DNA of 39,230 bases from Streptomyces sp. ISL-98. Lineage in GTDB: Bacteria; Actinomycetota; Actinomycetes; Streptomycetales; Streptomycetaceae. The position numbers were made by a program, and so were the translations under genes. Below are positions 23,943 through 32,118 of this stretch, one piece after another. Position 1 is the first letter of the stretch. Each line of letters starts with the position of its first letter. The stretch covers positions 1-39,230 of the forward strand of contig NZ_JAGGPB010000072.1 in assembly GCF_018614055.1 (NCBI RefSeq). Direction: 5' to 3'. The notes under the pieces are model-generated. The model did no database searches, was not told the origin of the DNA, and saw only the letters and a list, made by a program, of their open reading frames with translations.

Positions 23943-24169
23943 CCGGACGTCGAGAACACCAACAGGTGTACGAGGCCCAGCCGTTCGTCACGACCGGCCC
24001 TAGACGCCAACCCGAGCTAAATCCCACGAAAACCAGATCCCGACACGCTCCTGAGAAGCGCCTGGCCCATTCAATCGGCAGCCCTGGGTCTCCTTCGGGG
24101 CGGGGTCGCCGTGGGCGACCCTCACTCTCCGGCTGAGGCTGGAGGACGGCGCCAGGGGGTGTCGACGGT

Positions 24170-24745
24170 TCAGTTGGCTTTGTGGCGCTGGTAGTAACGG
24201 GCAACGCGGGCCCGGTTGCCGCACCGGGAGGCCGAGCACCAGCGGCGGCGCGGATGGGTTGGCAGGAACAGCATCACGCAGTCTTCGCCCTCACAGGTAC
24301 GGACTTTGCGGACTGCGGGATTGGTCAGCAGGCCGACGGTGTCCTCTGCGAGCAGGGCGGCCAGGCGTGTGCCAGGGGCGCCCGGACGGTGGGAGGAAAG
24401 TGTGAATGAGCCGCCGTCCCAGACCAGTTCCTGGATGGCGGGCGCGGCGTGCAATGCCGCGTTGAGGCCGTCCAAAGCCGTCACGGGTGGCCGCTCGCCG
24501 CGCCGGGCGGCGTGCACGGCGGCCGCGATGTGCTCGCGCACGGCGTGTACGGCAGCCAGGTCGGCATCGGTGAGCGCCGCTGCGTCCGGTGTCGGCTCTG
24601 GGAAGCGTTCGGCCTGGAGGCCCAGCCATGACCGCAGCCGGGTGACGTCGGCGAGCAGGTCGACCGGGCCGTCGACCGTGTTCGGGCGGGTGTTGACCAG
24701 GTCGATGGCCAGGGGCTCGCCGGTCAGCGGAGTGGGATCAACCAT
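24170..24745 (-). CDS. CGNR zinc-finger transcriptional regulator (ABATE domain)
   Basis: A 191-residue regulator from ATG 24743-24745. The N-terminal ABATE domain begins PLTGEPLAIDLVNTRPNTVD and is thought to bind a ligand. The C-terminal zinc finger reads VRTCEGEDCVMLFLPTHPRR RWCSASRCGNRARVARYYQR, with four Cys and the family-naming CGNR. A dyad lies just upstream, so the gene probably represses itself and the divergent hydrolase. The ATG has no clear Shine-Dalgarno sequence. Confidence 0.93.
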   Translation of the reverse strand: MVDPTPLTGEPLAIDLVNTRPNTVDGPVDLLADVTRLRSWLGLQAERFPEPTPDAAALTDADLAAVHAVREHIAAAVHAARRGERPPVTALDGLNAALHAAPAIQELVWDGGSFTLSSHRPGAPGTRLAALLAEDTVGLLTNPAVRKVRTCEGEDCVMLFLPTHPRRRWCSASRCGNRARVARYYQRHKAN

Positions 24746-24749
24746 GTGC

Positions 24750-24803
24750 CTAATGGTACATGAGCATGTTGACACATTAGCTTGGGGTCCGTTAAAACTA
24801 ATG
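24750..24803. promoter_or_regulatory. Hydrolase promoter overlapped by a CTAATG/CATTAG operator
   Basis: On the plus strand TTGACA (24769-24774), 17 bases, TTAAAA (24792-24797) form a strong promoter for the hydrolase. CTAATG (24750-24755) and CATTAG (24775-24780) make an inverted pair around an inner dyad ACATG-AG-CATGT, and a further CTAATG lies at 24798-24803. These sites cover the promoter and are natural targets for the divergent CGNR regulator. Confidence 0.65.
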
Positions 24804-24830
24804 CATCATCTCGACAGAGAGGCATGTGAA

Positions 24831-25706
24831 ATGGCGCCGCTGGTCATCCCCCGCATCGTCCACCGCCACGTCGAGGTCGACGGAGTGCAGGTCTTCTACC
24901 GCGAATCGCTTCCGGCCCGGGCGGACGCCCCGGTCTTGTTGCTACTGCACGGATTCCCGTCGGCCTCCCACCAGTTCCGGCGCCTGATCGACGCACTCGG
25001 CGCTCAATACCGGCTGATCGCCCCGGACTACCCGGGCTTCGGACACACCCGGGCCCCGAGTGGCTTCGCCTACACCTTCGACCGCCTCGCGGACATCACC
25101 GAGGCATTTGTGGAACAACTCGGTCTGACCAGGTTCGTGATGTACGTCTTCGACTTCGGCGCACCCGTCGGCTTCCGGCTGGCAACCCGTCACGCCGAGT
25201 GGATCGCCGGCCTGGTCGTGCAGAACGGCAACGCCTACGAACAGGGTCTGTCAAAGGGCGCCCGCGACTTCATCGAGCTCCGTCCGGACGTGCCTGGCGA
25301 CGAAGGCATCATCCGCGACCTGCTGACACTGCCGGCCACGCGCGGCCAGTACGAGGGCGGCACAAGCGACCCCGAACTCGTCGCCCCCGACGGCTGGACC
25401 CTTGACCAGCACTTCCTGGACCTTCCTGGACGCAAGGAAGCCCAGATCGCTCTGGCCTTCGATTACCACACCAACCTGAAGCACTACCCGCAGTGGCAGG
25501 CATGGCTGCGCAAGCACACCCCACCCACCCTCATCACCTGGGGCCGCAACGACCCGTTCTTCCCCGAACCAGGCGCCCACGCCTACCTGGACGACCTCCC
25601 CGACGCCGAACTCCACATCCTCAACACGGGCCACTTCGCACTGGAGGAGAACCTCCCCGAAATCGCCCCCCTCATCGCCGACTTCCTCGACCGCACCTGG
25701 ACCTGA
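24831..25706 (+). CDS. Alpha/beta hydrolase, epoxide-hydrolase/dehalogenase-like
   Basis: A 291-residue hydrolase, ATG 24831 with GAGAGG eight bases upstream. LLLLHGFPSASHQFRRLIDA gives the oxyanion loop (HGFP), then APDYPGFGHTRAP. The nucleophile elbow VMYVFDFGAPVGFRLATRHA carries Asp instead of Ser, as in epoxide hydrolases and haloalkane dehalogenases. WGRNDPFFPEPGA supplies the acid and LNTGHFALEENLPEIAPLIA the catalytic His. It is divergent from the CGNR regulator, with an operator-covered promoter, so expression is probably induced by its substrate or a related chemical. Confidence 0.93.
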   Translation: MAPLVIPRIVHRHVEVDGVQVFYRESLPARADAPVLLLLHGFPSASHQFRRLIDALGAQYRLIAPDYPGFGHTRAPSGFAYTFDRLADITEAFVEQLGLTRFVMYVFDFGAPVGFRLATRHAEWIAGLVVQNGNAYEQGLSKGARDFIELRPDVPGDEGIIRDLLTLPATRGQYEGGTSDPELVAPDGWTLDQHFLDLPGRKEAQIALAFDYHTNLKHYPQWQAWLRKHTPPTLITWGRNDPFFPEPGAHAYLDDLPDAELHILNTGHFALEENLPEIAPLIADFLDRTWT

Positions 25707-26374
25707 CCAGCCCCTGACATCTGAGCACCTTCACTTGTACTTGGCTGAGCACATAGGCCAGTACGCGGGCAGTGGGCGACGGAAAGACACCGTGACCGAG
25801 CGGCAGGCCGAGATGCCGCTCGGTGGAGGCCGGCACCCGGACGCCGACGCCGTCGACGCGCGACTCTGGCGGCGGGGGAGAGCCCGGCATCGGCGCGGCG
25901 CGCGACCTTGCTGGTTCGCCCCGTCAGTGGGCCAGGAGATCGCCCGGGACAAGACGCTCCCTTGGCTGGAGGAGTAGGTGGCCCGAGTGCGGCGGGCAGC
26001 GGCGGCTGCGGGCATTACTCCTTCGACGCGGGATGAGCTGCCACCTGGCCTTGTTGGCGTGCTCGATGCCGAGTGCAGGCCGTGGCCTGAGCCGCGAGGC
26101 GCCGCCCGAGGCGGACCGGCTACACGCGCTCCAAGCCTTCCACAGCCGGGCGAGATGCCGGGCCTCTTTCCTCGCACCGATGGCATGCAGCGCTTGGGAC
26201 GCCTAGATGCCGCCTCCGATCGCGGAGATGGTGCGCCACGAGGTGTCCGTATGGGGAATCCTCGCCCTGGCCGTCACTTTCCGCACCCAGGCCCGGCCCG
26301 GCGATACGCACCTGGGGCGGGTCGGCTTCGGCTGCCCTACGCCTTTGGCCCCGCTCGTGACCCGCCGGACAGTC
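25707..26374. other. Gap with only doubtful open frames
   Basis: A plus-strand frame ends IARDKTLPWLEE at 25977 and another starts GTG 25978 (ARVRRAAAAAGITPSTRDEL). Either might be debris of a regulator, but I see no family motif, and both have poor starts. I do not call a gene here. Confidence 0.35.
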
Positions 26375-26992
26375 CTAGGCGTCGGCCGGGTGGCGCGGCT
26401 CGCGCCACATCGCCCACAACGCCGGCCCGTCCCCCGGCAGCCGCAGTTCCTCACGCACGGTGAAGCCGAAGTGCTCGTAGAAGGGGAGGTTGGACGGTTT
26501 GGAGGACTCCAGATAGGCGGGCAGACCCGCCGCGTCAGCCGTGGCCAGTCCCGAGCGCAGCAGGGCGGCGCCGTGTCCCTGGCCCCGGGCGGCCGGGTCG
26601 GCGCCTATCACCGCCAGGTACCAGTGCGGTTGCTGGGGTGTGTGCTTGGCGGCTGTCTCGACGGTGTCCCTGAACAGCGGAGCCCGGTCGCCGAGAATGT
26701 TCTGGAGTTCCTGAATGGTCTCCGCGTCGGGAACGGCTTTGGTCTGCGCCTCTGGCGGTACCCAGAATGCGGCCGCCGCCTCGGTGCGCTCACAGACGCC
26801 GTGGTGGACGTACTGCCGGGTGAAGATCGTGGTGAAGTAGCGGCACAGCCCTGCCTCGCGCGAGGCGTCGTCGGGGAAGAACCAGCGCATCATCGGGTCG
26901 TCGTCGAACGCGCGGGCCAAGGTGCGGCTGATCAGCGGAGCGTCGCCGACCGTTGCCGTCTTCGAAATGTTCGTTATCGACATACGGGTCAT
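26375..26992 (-). CDS. GNAT family N-acetyltransferase
   Basis: A 205-residue acetyltransferase. Motif A is WYLAVIGADPAARGQGHGAA LLRSGLATAD, with the R/Q-G-x-G-A loop. PAYLESSKPSNLPFYEHFGF TVREELRLPGDGPALWAMWR is the conserved end of the subgroup common in actinomycetes (Rv0133/PuaC-like in layout). Before it, LARAFDDDPMMRWFFPDDAS is the usual N-terminal signature. The start is ATG 26990-26992 (ATG 26981 also possible); both have weak ribosome sites. Substrate unknown. Confidence 0.92.
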   Translation of the reverse strand: MTRMSITNISKTATVGDAPLISRTLARAFDDDPMMRWFFPDDASREAGLCRYFTTIFTRQYVHHGVCERTEAAAAFWVPPEAQTKAVPDAETIQELQNILGDRAPLFRDTVETAAKHTPQQPHWYLAVIGADPAARGQGHGAALLRSGLATADAAGLPAYLESSKPSNLPFYEHFGFTVREELRLPGDGPALWAMWREPRHPADA

Positions 26993-27129
26993 TCTGCACC
27001 CATTGATCTTCGAAGGCGGGGTACGGGTCCCGCTCCGCTCGCAGGGGCCAATGAGGCGGCCTGAAAGGGAGGTTCAGGCAAGGGATGCAGCGAGAAGAAT
27101 CAGCGGCGGCCGTGGTGATGCGCGGCTCA

Positions 27130-27171
27130 GGCCTGTCCGACGGACCCGTCGCCCGACTCGTCGGACAGGCC
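27130..27171. repeat. 13-bp perfect inverted repeat next to the TnpB remnant
   Basis: GGCCTGTCCGACG (27130-27142) and CGTCGGACAGGCC (27159-27171) with a 16-base loop. It begins exactly where TnpB similarity stops, so it may be a subterminal hairpin of the lost element or a terminator. Confidence 0.6.
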
Positions 27172-27480
27172 CCTGGTGGCCGGTTCTCCCTCGCGGTGTG
27201 CCCACACTCCGGGCACTTGCGGGAAGTGTTGCGAGGGTCCACGGCTATCACTTCCCGCCCGGCACTTTCAGCCTTTGCGTTCAGGATCGCGAGGAACACC
27301 CCCAACCGGCATCAGCGATCGAACGGTTGAGACCCGCCTTCGAGGCCGCCCCCGTTGGGCAAAACACGCCCGGCGTCTCGGGGTCCGGCTCCGGCTTGGG
27401 GGCTTTGCGCATGTTGCGGATCTTGAGGTCCGACCAGCGTCGACAGCTTGACCTGCGGACGGCCTCCTGGCGGGTAGTGG
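27160..27480 (-). pseudogene. TnpB (IS200/IS605 OrfB) C-terminal remnant
   Basis: Pieced from two frames: DLKIRNMRKAPKPEPDPETP, GLNRSIADAGWG, then VFLAILNAKAESAGREVIAV DPRNTSRKCPECGHTARENR. These are the last RuvC motifs (including the Asp of DPRNTS) and the first half of the zinc finger (CPECG) of a TnpB nuclease. The second CxxC pair is missing, and there is a frameshift after AGWG. It is inactive. Confidence 0.8.
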
Positions 27481-27537
27481 ATGAGGAGGTGTGGTCGCAA
27501 ATGGTCAGCGAGCGTAGGACAGGCTGGCCGAGTGTGG

Positions 27538-27964
27538 CTAAGAGTTGGACCACGCGCGCGTGCAGAGCACGAGCCGGTAGCCGTCCGGGTCCTCGACGGT
27601 GATGCCCCACTCGTTCCAGTACGGGTTGGGGGACGGGACGCGCTTGCCGCCGTGTGCCTCGAGGCGGGTCACCAGCTCCTCGGGTACCTGCTCGTCGAGG
27701 TAGATCACGAGCAGGTCCTCCGCGCTGGGCCGCGGCTTGACGAGCCCGGCCGCCTCGTGGACGAGTTCGAGGTGCCAGGAGGCGTCGGGCCAGCCGACCA
27801 TCAGCAGGTCGTGCTCTCCGGGCGCATCGCCGGCCTCGGCTCGGTACAGCACGCTCAGACCGAGACCCCGGATCCAGAAGCCCTCCGCCGCCGCGAGGTT
27901 GCGCGACGGGCGGGCGAGGCGGATATGGCTCTGACCGGTGGCGGCATGGACTTCCCTTCGTCAT
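27538..27964 (-). pseudogene. VOC/glyoxalase family protein with a one-base frameshift near the start
   Basis: About 141 residues. Most of the gene is sound: SHIRLARPSRNLAAAEGFWI, RGLGLSVLYRAEAGDAPGEH, WHLELVHEAAGLVKPRPSAE, and WGITVEDPDGYRLVLCTRAW, the paired beta-alpha-beta-beta-beta modules of the vicinal oxygen chelate fold with His, His and Glu/Asp positions. At 27954-27956 one extra base in a C run (G on the coding strand) disconnects the natural start ATG 27962-27964 (MTK, then EVHAATGQ). Removing it gives a full protein. VOC proteins include glyoxalases, dioxygenases and antibiotic-binding proteins. The role here is unknown. Confidence 0.8.
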
Positions 27965-28424
27965 GGCGCGCTCAGTGGCGGGCCAATGGTCACGGTGCCT
28001 TCCGTGGCGGACCGTTTCGGTCAGCGTAGGCACGAGGGGTTCTTGCGGCATCGGTCGCAGGGCCCATGCCCTTTGGTTTGGAGCCCTACGACCGTGGACC
28101 TGCATGATCGAGTCCAGGCGATCGCCTGCGCGCAATCATGAGAGACCTGGTGGGTGACCTCGGAGGCGATTGCGCCCGATGCCACGTGGCTCGCCACTTA
28201 CCAGCGACGACGGGACGCTGCGGAACTGGGCTCCTGTCCAAGAGCACGCTGTCGCCCTCGTACGCACTGAAGGCCCCTTGAGCTCGTGAGCGTGGGCGGC
28301 CCCGCCAGCCTCAGTCTCACCGTAGCCGGGGGCCGGGGACTGTACCTCTTTACGCTTCGCCCTGTATAGCGAAACGTCACCCCTGTCCAGCCCCCTCTTC
28401 CGACGAACCGCGTGAGGGACCGCC
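27965..28424. other. Gap without a recognisable gene
   Basis: No credible gene, RNA or element is seen on either strand. Confidence 0.35.
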
Positions 28425-28861
28425 ATGTCAGCCCCTGCCCGTATCCTGATCACCAGCTCCCGCAGCTAGCCCGACCCTGAACTACTCGCCGCCGCGCTGC
28501 TCGACACCTGGCACGACTCCACCTAGATCGGCCACCCAGGCATCTCCGTCATCCACGGCGGAGCGCCCGGCGCCGACCAACTGGCCAAGGTCTGGGCGCA
28601 AGGCAGCGGCGTGCCGTACGGAACTCACGACGCCGATTGGGAGGCGCCCTGCCCACCGCAGTGCCCACCCGGACACCGCAAGACCCGCCGTTGCGGCGGG
28701 GATTGCTGCCCCACCGTCGGGCACCCGGCGTAACGAGCTGGGTGGTCGACCTGGGTGCCGACCTCTGCCCGGCCTTTCACCGCAACCGCTCAACCGGCAC
28801 CGCCGGCGCCATGCGCCGAGCCGACGCCGCCCAGATACCCGTCCGCCGCATCACCCCATGA
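28425..28861 (+). pseudogene. DUF2493/YspA-type SLOG protein with two amber codons and a frameshift
   Basis: From ATG 28425 the frame reads SAPARILITSSRS, TAG, PDPELLAAALLDTWHDST, TAG, IGHPGISVIHGGAPGADQLA KVWAQGSGVP, and after CCPTVGHP a missing base leads to VVDLGADLCPAFHRNRSTGT and RRADAAQIPVRRITP at 28861. HGGAPGADQLA is the nucleotide-binding motif of the cpYpsA-related SLOG family found on plasmids, phages and integrated elements. The first TAG stands where Trp is usual, the second where Gln is likely. With three lesions the gene is dead unless amber codons are read through. Confidence 0.8.
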
Positions 28862-28872
28862 CAGGAACGACG

Positions 28873-29025
28873 ATGACCGCACAGCAGCAGAACCGCCCCA
28901 TAGAGACTGTGGGATTTCCCCGCCCGACCAAGCCCGACTACACGACGGTGTTTCTCGAGCCCGCCCTGTCGAATCTCCCGGAAGTCGAGAGCGAAGACGA
29001 GGACGACCACAGCACTTTCCGGTGA
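28873..29025 (+). CDS. Acidic 50-residue miniprotein
   Basis: ATG 28873, 12 bp after the SLOG gene, with AGGAACG upstream, and a perfect terminator three bases after its stop. The sequence starts MTAQQQNRPIETVGFPRPTK and ends in a very acidic patch (EVESEDEDD) before HSTFR. It has no membrane segment. Its own ribosome site and terminator and the intact frame, in a stretch of broken genes, support it as real. Function unknown; the operon position suggests co-expression with the former SLOG protein. Confidence 0.6.
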   Translation: MTAQQQNRPIETVGFPRPTKPDYTTVFLEPALSNLPEVESEDEDDHSTFR

Positions 29026-29028
29026 AGG

Positions 29029-29058
29029 CAGCCGGGTCCCTGGAACGGGACCCGGCTG
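29029..29058 (+). terminator. Perfect hairpin terminator after the miniprotein gene
   Basis: CAGCCGGGTCCC (29029-29040), six bases, GGGACCCGGCTG (29047-29058): a 12-bp stem with no mismatch starting three bases past the stop codon. Confidence 0.85.
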
Positions 29059-29174
29059 TGCCGGTAGCGTCATCTGCGCCGGACAGCTTCGGAGGCCCGG
29101 CCGCGGATAAGTGTCAGGCGCCTGGCCTAGATCCGGTGTTCAGAGGGTGTGGGCACCCACTCCGAACAGCAAAG

Positions 29175-29207
29175 AAGCCGTCCCGGCCGTACGCCGGGGC
29201 GGCTTTT
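29175..29207 (+). terminator. Hairpin terminator with T run
   Basis: AAGCCGTCCCGGC (29175-29187), loop CGTAC, GCCGGGGCGGCTT (29193-29205) with one G-T pair, followed by TTT on the plus strand. The gene it once served on this strand is not visible. It may also act for the decayed regulator on the minus strand. Confidence 0.7.
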
Positions 29208-29229
29208 GCGTTACCTGATGACGGGGCCG

Positions 29230-29620
29230 GAAGGTCGTGAACATGTGCACCACCTGACACCTTCGGGGCGCCGAACGGGACGATGCCGAGGCGCGCACTG
29301 TGTCCAGGCCGTTGACGTCGGCCAGCGGTCGAGCTGGGCGGCAAGGACCGATGACGGGCAGACGCTGGCGTAGAGTACGGCCTCTCACATGACGATGTGG
29401 AATGTGCGGCCGGACTGGCACAGCAGGTCTTGGCGGCGCATGCGGGCGAACGGACTGGGTTGTCGCTGTCCCGTACGGACTGGTGCAGGTCGGCGTACGG
29501 CTGGAACACCGAGCGTGCGTAGTCCGGGGTCTGGAGCATGCCGACGACCATGGTGTTCTCCCAATCGAGGAGCATGGTGGACTGCTCGTACTCGACGGTG
29601 AGGGTGTCCTGGACCGGGCG
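29230..29620 (-). pseudogene. Remnant of an XRE-type regulator with DUF5753 domain
   Basis: Across three frames: VEYEQSTMLLDWENTMVVGM LQTPDYARSVFQPYADLHQS, then RMRRQDLLCQSGRTFHIVMR EAVLYASV, then LGIVPFGAPKVSGGAHVHDL. The W/VVGMLQTPDYAR and HxVMxEAVL segments are hallmarks of DUF5753, the effector half of Streptomyces helix-turn-helix regulators that work with a small DUF397 partner. The DNA-binding half and DUF397 gene are missing. Confidence 0.75.
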
Positions 29621-29909
29621 ATGACCGGCGGCGAGTTGCCGATGATGGGGATCCCCGAAATGGGTCTGGCCGCAGTTCCGCAGAAGGTGAGCCAGAGCCG
29701 GCTCCCACGTACAAAACCAGAAGCACGGTGGCCGCCGAATCGGTGGCCGCCAGGTCCTGCACGGTCGCGCCCGAAGCCCCAGTCAGGACGTCGGAGGGCT
29801 ACCGTCGTGCGCTCGCTTGTGTGCGCTCGGTCAGTGACCGGGCTTAGCTATTGTCAGCGACCAGTCTGGATTCCCCACGTATGGCAGACGGTTGAGGAGA
29901 TCCTGGGCG

Positions 29910-30023
29910 ACGCGGCGCCAGGCGGTGCGCGCGACGGCGGGGATGCGACCGCGTGTGGCGAAACAGGTGGCCAGATCGATCAGGAATCGAGAAGCGCGGG
30001 TCACGGAGCCGCACCTAGCATGA
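29910..30023 (+). pseudogene. C-terminal tail of a lost AraC-type regulator
   Basis: The frame AVRATAGMRPRVAKQVARSI RNREARVTEPHLA ends in TGA at 30021-30023, overlapping the ATG of the VOC gene. It matches, residue for residue in most places, the tail of the intact AraC gene ending at 31012 (GAAAGMPPCVAKQATRPVRN). So a duplicate of that regulator once stood here. Confidence 0.7.
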
Positions 30024-30439
30024 TCGTCATGGACATCACCATTCACACGAGCTTCCTCCCGCATGACGACCCGGACGCGTCCCTGGTCTTCTACCGCGAC
30101 GCCCTCGGCTTCGAGGTCCGCAGCGACGTCGGACAGGGCAAGATGCGCTGGATCACGGTCGGCCCCGTCGGGCAGCCCGGCACGTCCATCCTCCTGGCGC
30201 CGCCGGCCGCCGACCCTGGGGTCACCGAGGACGAGCGCCGCACCATCGTAGAGATGATGGCCAAGGGCACCTACGGCTGGATCCTGCTGGCCACCCGGGA
30301 CCTCGACGGCACTTTCAAGAAGGTGCAGGCCGGCGACGCCGAGGTCGTCCAGGAGCCGACCGAGCAGCCGTACGGCATCCGCGACTGCGCCTTCCGCGAT
30401 CCCGCGGGCAACCTGGTCCGCATCCAGGAGCTTCGCTGA
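30020..30439 (+). CDS. VOC/glyoxalase family protein
   Basis: A 139-residue protein from ATG 30020 (ATG 30029 possible). MDITIHTSFLPHDDPDASLV FYRDALGFEVRSDVG, TVGPVGQPGTSILLAPP, and RDCAFRDPAGNLVRIQEL outline the VOC fold with the metal-site Glu near the end (RIQE) and His7-like position near the start. The usual genomic partner in Streptomyces is an AraC regulator just upstream, here reduced to a tail. Possible roles include dioxygenase, glyoxalase or binding of an aromatic compound. Confidence 0.88.
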   Translation: MIVMDITIHTSFLPHDDPDASLVFYRDALGFEVRSDVGQGKMRWITVGPVGQPGTSILLAPPAADPGVTEDERRTIVEMMAKGTYGWILLATRDLDGTFKKVQAGDAEVVQEPTEQPYGIRDCAFRDPAGNLVRIQELR

Positions 30440-30547
30440 GCCCTCCGGTCATCGATTCGGCCATGATGGCCGACGTCGCGACCACCTGCGAAGAATACGA
30501 CGGCCGGCGCTTCCAGGCCGCTGTCCTCGACGAAAAGGAGTTCTCTC

Positions 30548-31012
30548 ATGTGTCACCCCTCGTGGGGGCGCGCACGCACCGCGGCGCAGCGCCTGAGCGA
30601 CCTCGCGCGACTGCGCCGCGTCCGCGACCGGATCGACCGGGAGTATGCGCAGCCGCTGAACGTCGAGGCGCTCGCCCGCGGCGTCAACATGTCCGCCGGG
30701 CACCTCAGCCGCCAGTTCCGGCCGGCCTACGGCGAGTCGCCGTACGCGTACCTGATGACGCGTCGCATCGAGCGCGCGACGGCGCTGCTGCGCCGTGGCG
30801 ACCTCAGTGTCACCGAGGTCTGCTTCGCGGTCGGCTGCTCATCGCTGAGCACCTTCAGTACCCGCTTCACCGAGCTGGTCGGCATGCCGCCCAGCGCCTA
30901 CCGGCGCCGCGCAACGGGCGCTGCGGCGGGGATGCCGCCGTGTGTGGCAAAACAGGCGACAAGACCGGTCAGGAATCAAGAAGCGCCGGTCGCCGAGCCG
31001 CAACTAGCGTGA
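30548..31012 (+). CDS. AraC family transcriptional regulator
   Basis: A 154-residue regulator consisting almost only of the DNA-binding domain. ATG 30548 follows AAGGAG seven bases upstream. Two helix-turn-helix units are clear: LNVEALARGVNMSAGHLSRQ FRPAYGESPYAYL, and DLSVTEVCFAVGCSSLSTFS TRFTELVGMPPSAYRRR. A disordered tail (about 120-154) follows. The stop codon overlaps the start of the next VOC gene (TGATG), so the pair is translationally coupled. A ligand domain is absent, so control must come from its level or a partner. Confidence 0.93.
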   Translation: MCHPSWGRARTAAQRLSDLARLRRVRDRIDREYAQPLNVEALARGVNMSAGHLSRQFRPAYGESPYAYLMTRRIERATALLRRGDLSVTEVCFAVGCSSLSTFSTRFTELVGMPPSAYRRRATGAAAGMPPCVAKQATRPVRNQEAPVAEPQLA

Positions 31013-31644
31013 TGGCCATGGCATCCATCGCATCCGTCACCCTCGACGTGGCCGACCCCACGGCCGCCAACCGCTTCTACACCGCCGCCTTCGGTTTGGA
31101 CACGCAGATACGCCTGCGGGCCTCGGAGGCACCGACGACCGGCTTCCGTGGGTTCACGCTGGCGCTCACGGTGTCCCAGCCGGCCACCGTCAACAGCTTC
31201 ATCGGCGCCGCCCTCGACGCCGGCGCCACGCCGCTCAAGCCTGCCGCGAGGTCGCTCTGGGGCTACGGCGGTGTCGTACAAGCCCCGGACGGGACGATCT
31301 GGAAGGTCGCGACCTCGGCGAAGAAGGACACCGGTCCGGCCACCCGGCGGGTCGACGAGATCGTGCTCCTGCTGGGAGTCGCGGACGTGGCCGCGAGCAA
31401 GCGGTTCTACATCGACCAAGGCCTTGCCGTGGCGAAGAGCTTCGGCCGCGTGTACGTCGAGTTCGCTGCTGGGTCGAGTCCCGTAAAGCTGGCGCTGTAC
31501 AGGCGCCGTGCCCTTGCCAAGGACGCCGGCGTCTCTCCCGACGGCACCGGATCGCACCGGCTCGTGATCGGCGGCGATGCCGGGCCTTTCACCGACCTGG
31601 ACGGGTTTGCATGGGCGGCCGCATCGCCGGCACCCACGCCCTGA
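31012..31644 (+). CDS. Two-domain VOC family protein
   Basis: A 210-residue protein whose ATG 31012 overlaps the AraC stop. The first VOC half is ASVTLDVADPTAANRFYTAA to GVVQAPDGTIWKVATSAKKD, the second IVLLLGVADVAASKRFYIDQ to FAWAAASP. Both halves contain the fold-typical ADxxxxxxFY helix start, so the two modules together form one cavity. It is the partner of the AraC gene in the common AraC-VOC pair. The ligand is unknown. Confidence 0.9.
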   Translation: MAMASIASVTLDVADPTAANRFYTAAFGLDTQIRLRASEAPTTGFRGFTLALTVSQPATVNSFIGAALDAGATPLKPAARSLWGYGGVVQAPDGTIWKVATSAKKDTGPATRRVDEIVLLLGVADVAASKRFYIDQGLAVAKSFGRVYVEFAAGSSPVKLALYRRRALAKDAGVSPDGTGSHRLVIGGDAGPFTDLDGFAWAAASPAPTP

Positions 31645-31779
31645 TGTGTCACTGCTGCCTGCCCTGCCTGGTCGCCGATCACGAGACAGTCGCCGGGCTC
31701 GGGGCGGTGTCGGGTGCCGAGCTGATGCGCCCGCCGCGGCCAACCACCATCGCGTGGGCCCTGCATCTCAGCTGCGCGA

Positions 31780-32097
31780 GTACGCCCGCGTAACCATCGC
31801 CGCAGGGCGCCGGCGTCGACCCCGAGGTGGGCGCGGCCGCCTCGGTGGCGGTCCGGCCTGGATCACGTCCGGTGCCGCGCGGTCGCAGCGGCCCGAGCGC
31901 GCAGTGGAGTACGCGGTAGTCAGGCCGGTGGCCTCGGCGAGATCCGCCAGCAAACGTGCCCCGGCGTGCCCGACCACCCCCGAACCGTCAGCGGAGACAT
32001 GGAGCTTGGGACGAGAACCGATACCCTGCACGCAGAAAGCGCCTTCCGCTTGGACCGGCAGAACGGCCTCGGCCTGCTTGACCACTCCGCGGCGCAA
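31780..32097 (-). pseudogene. IS1380-family transposase N-terminal remnant
   Basis: Starts FCVQGIGSRPKLHVSADGSG VVGHAGARLLADLAEATGLT TAYSTA and then shifts frame to LRPLRPRGTGRDPGR. This is the highly conserved opening of IS1380 transposases; the catalytic domain is missing. The element's upstream end runs to within 20 bp of the TIR gene start, so the insertion sequence may have donated or removed its promoter. Confidence 0.8.
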
Positions 32098-32118
32098 GCT
32101 CGAGGCTAGCCTGATGTA

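Noticed and set aside
25978..26463. 161-codon plus-strand frame as a gene
   Set aside because: Its second half is antisense to the GNAT gene and the first half has no recognisable motif or ribosome site.
27130..27171. Retron or group II intron RNA
   Set aside because: No reverse transcriptase is present, and the hairpin is explained by TnpB element debris or a terminator.
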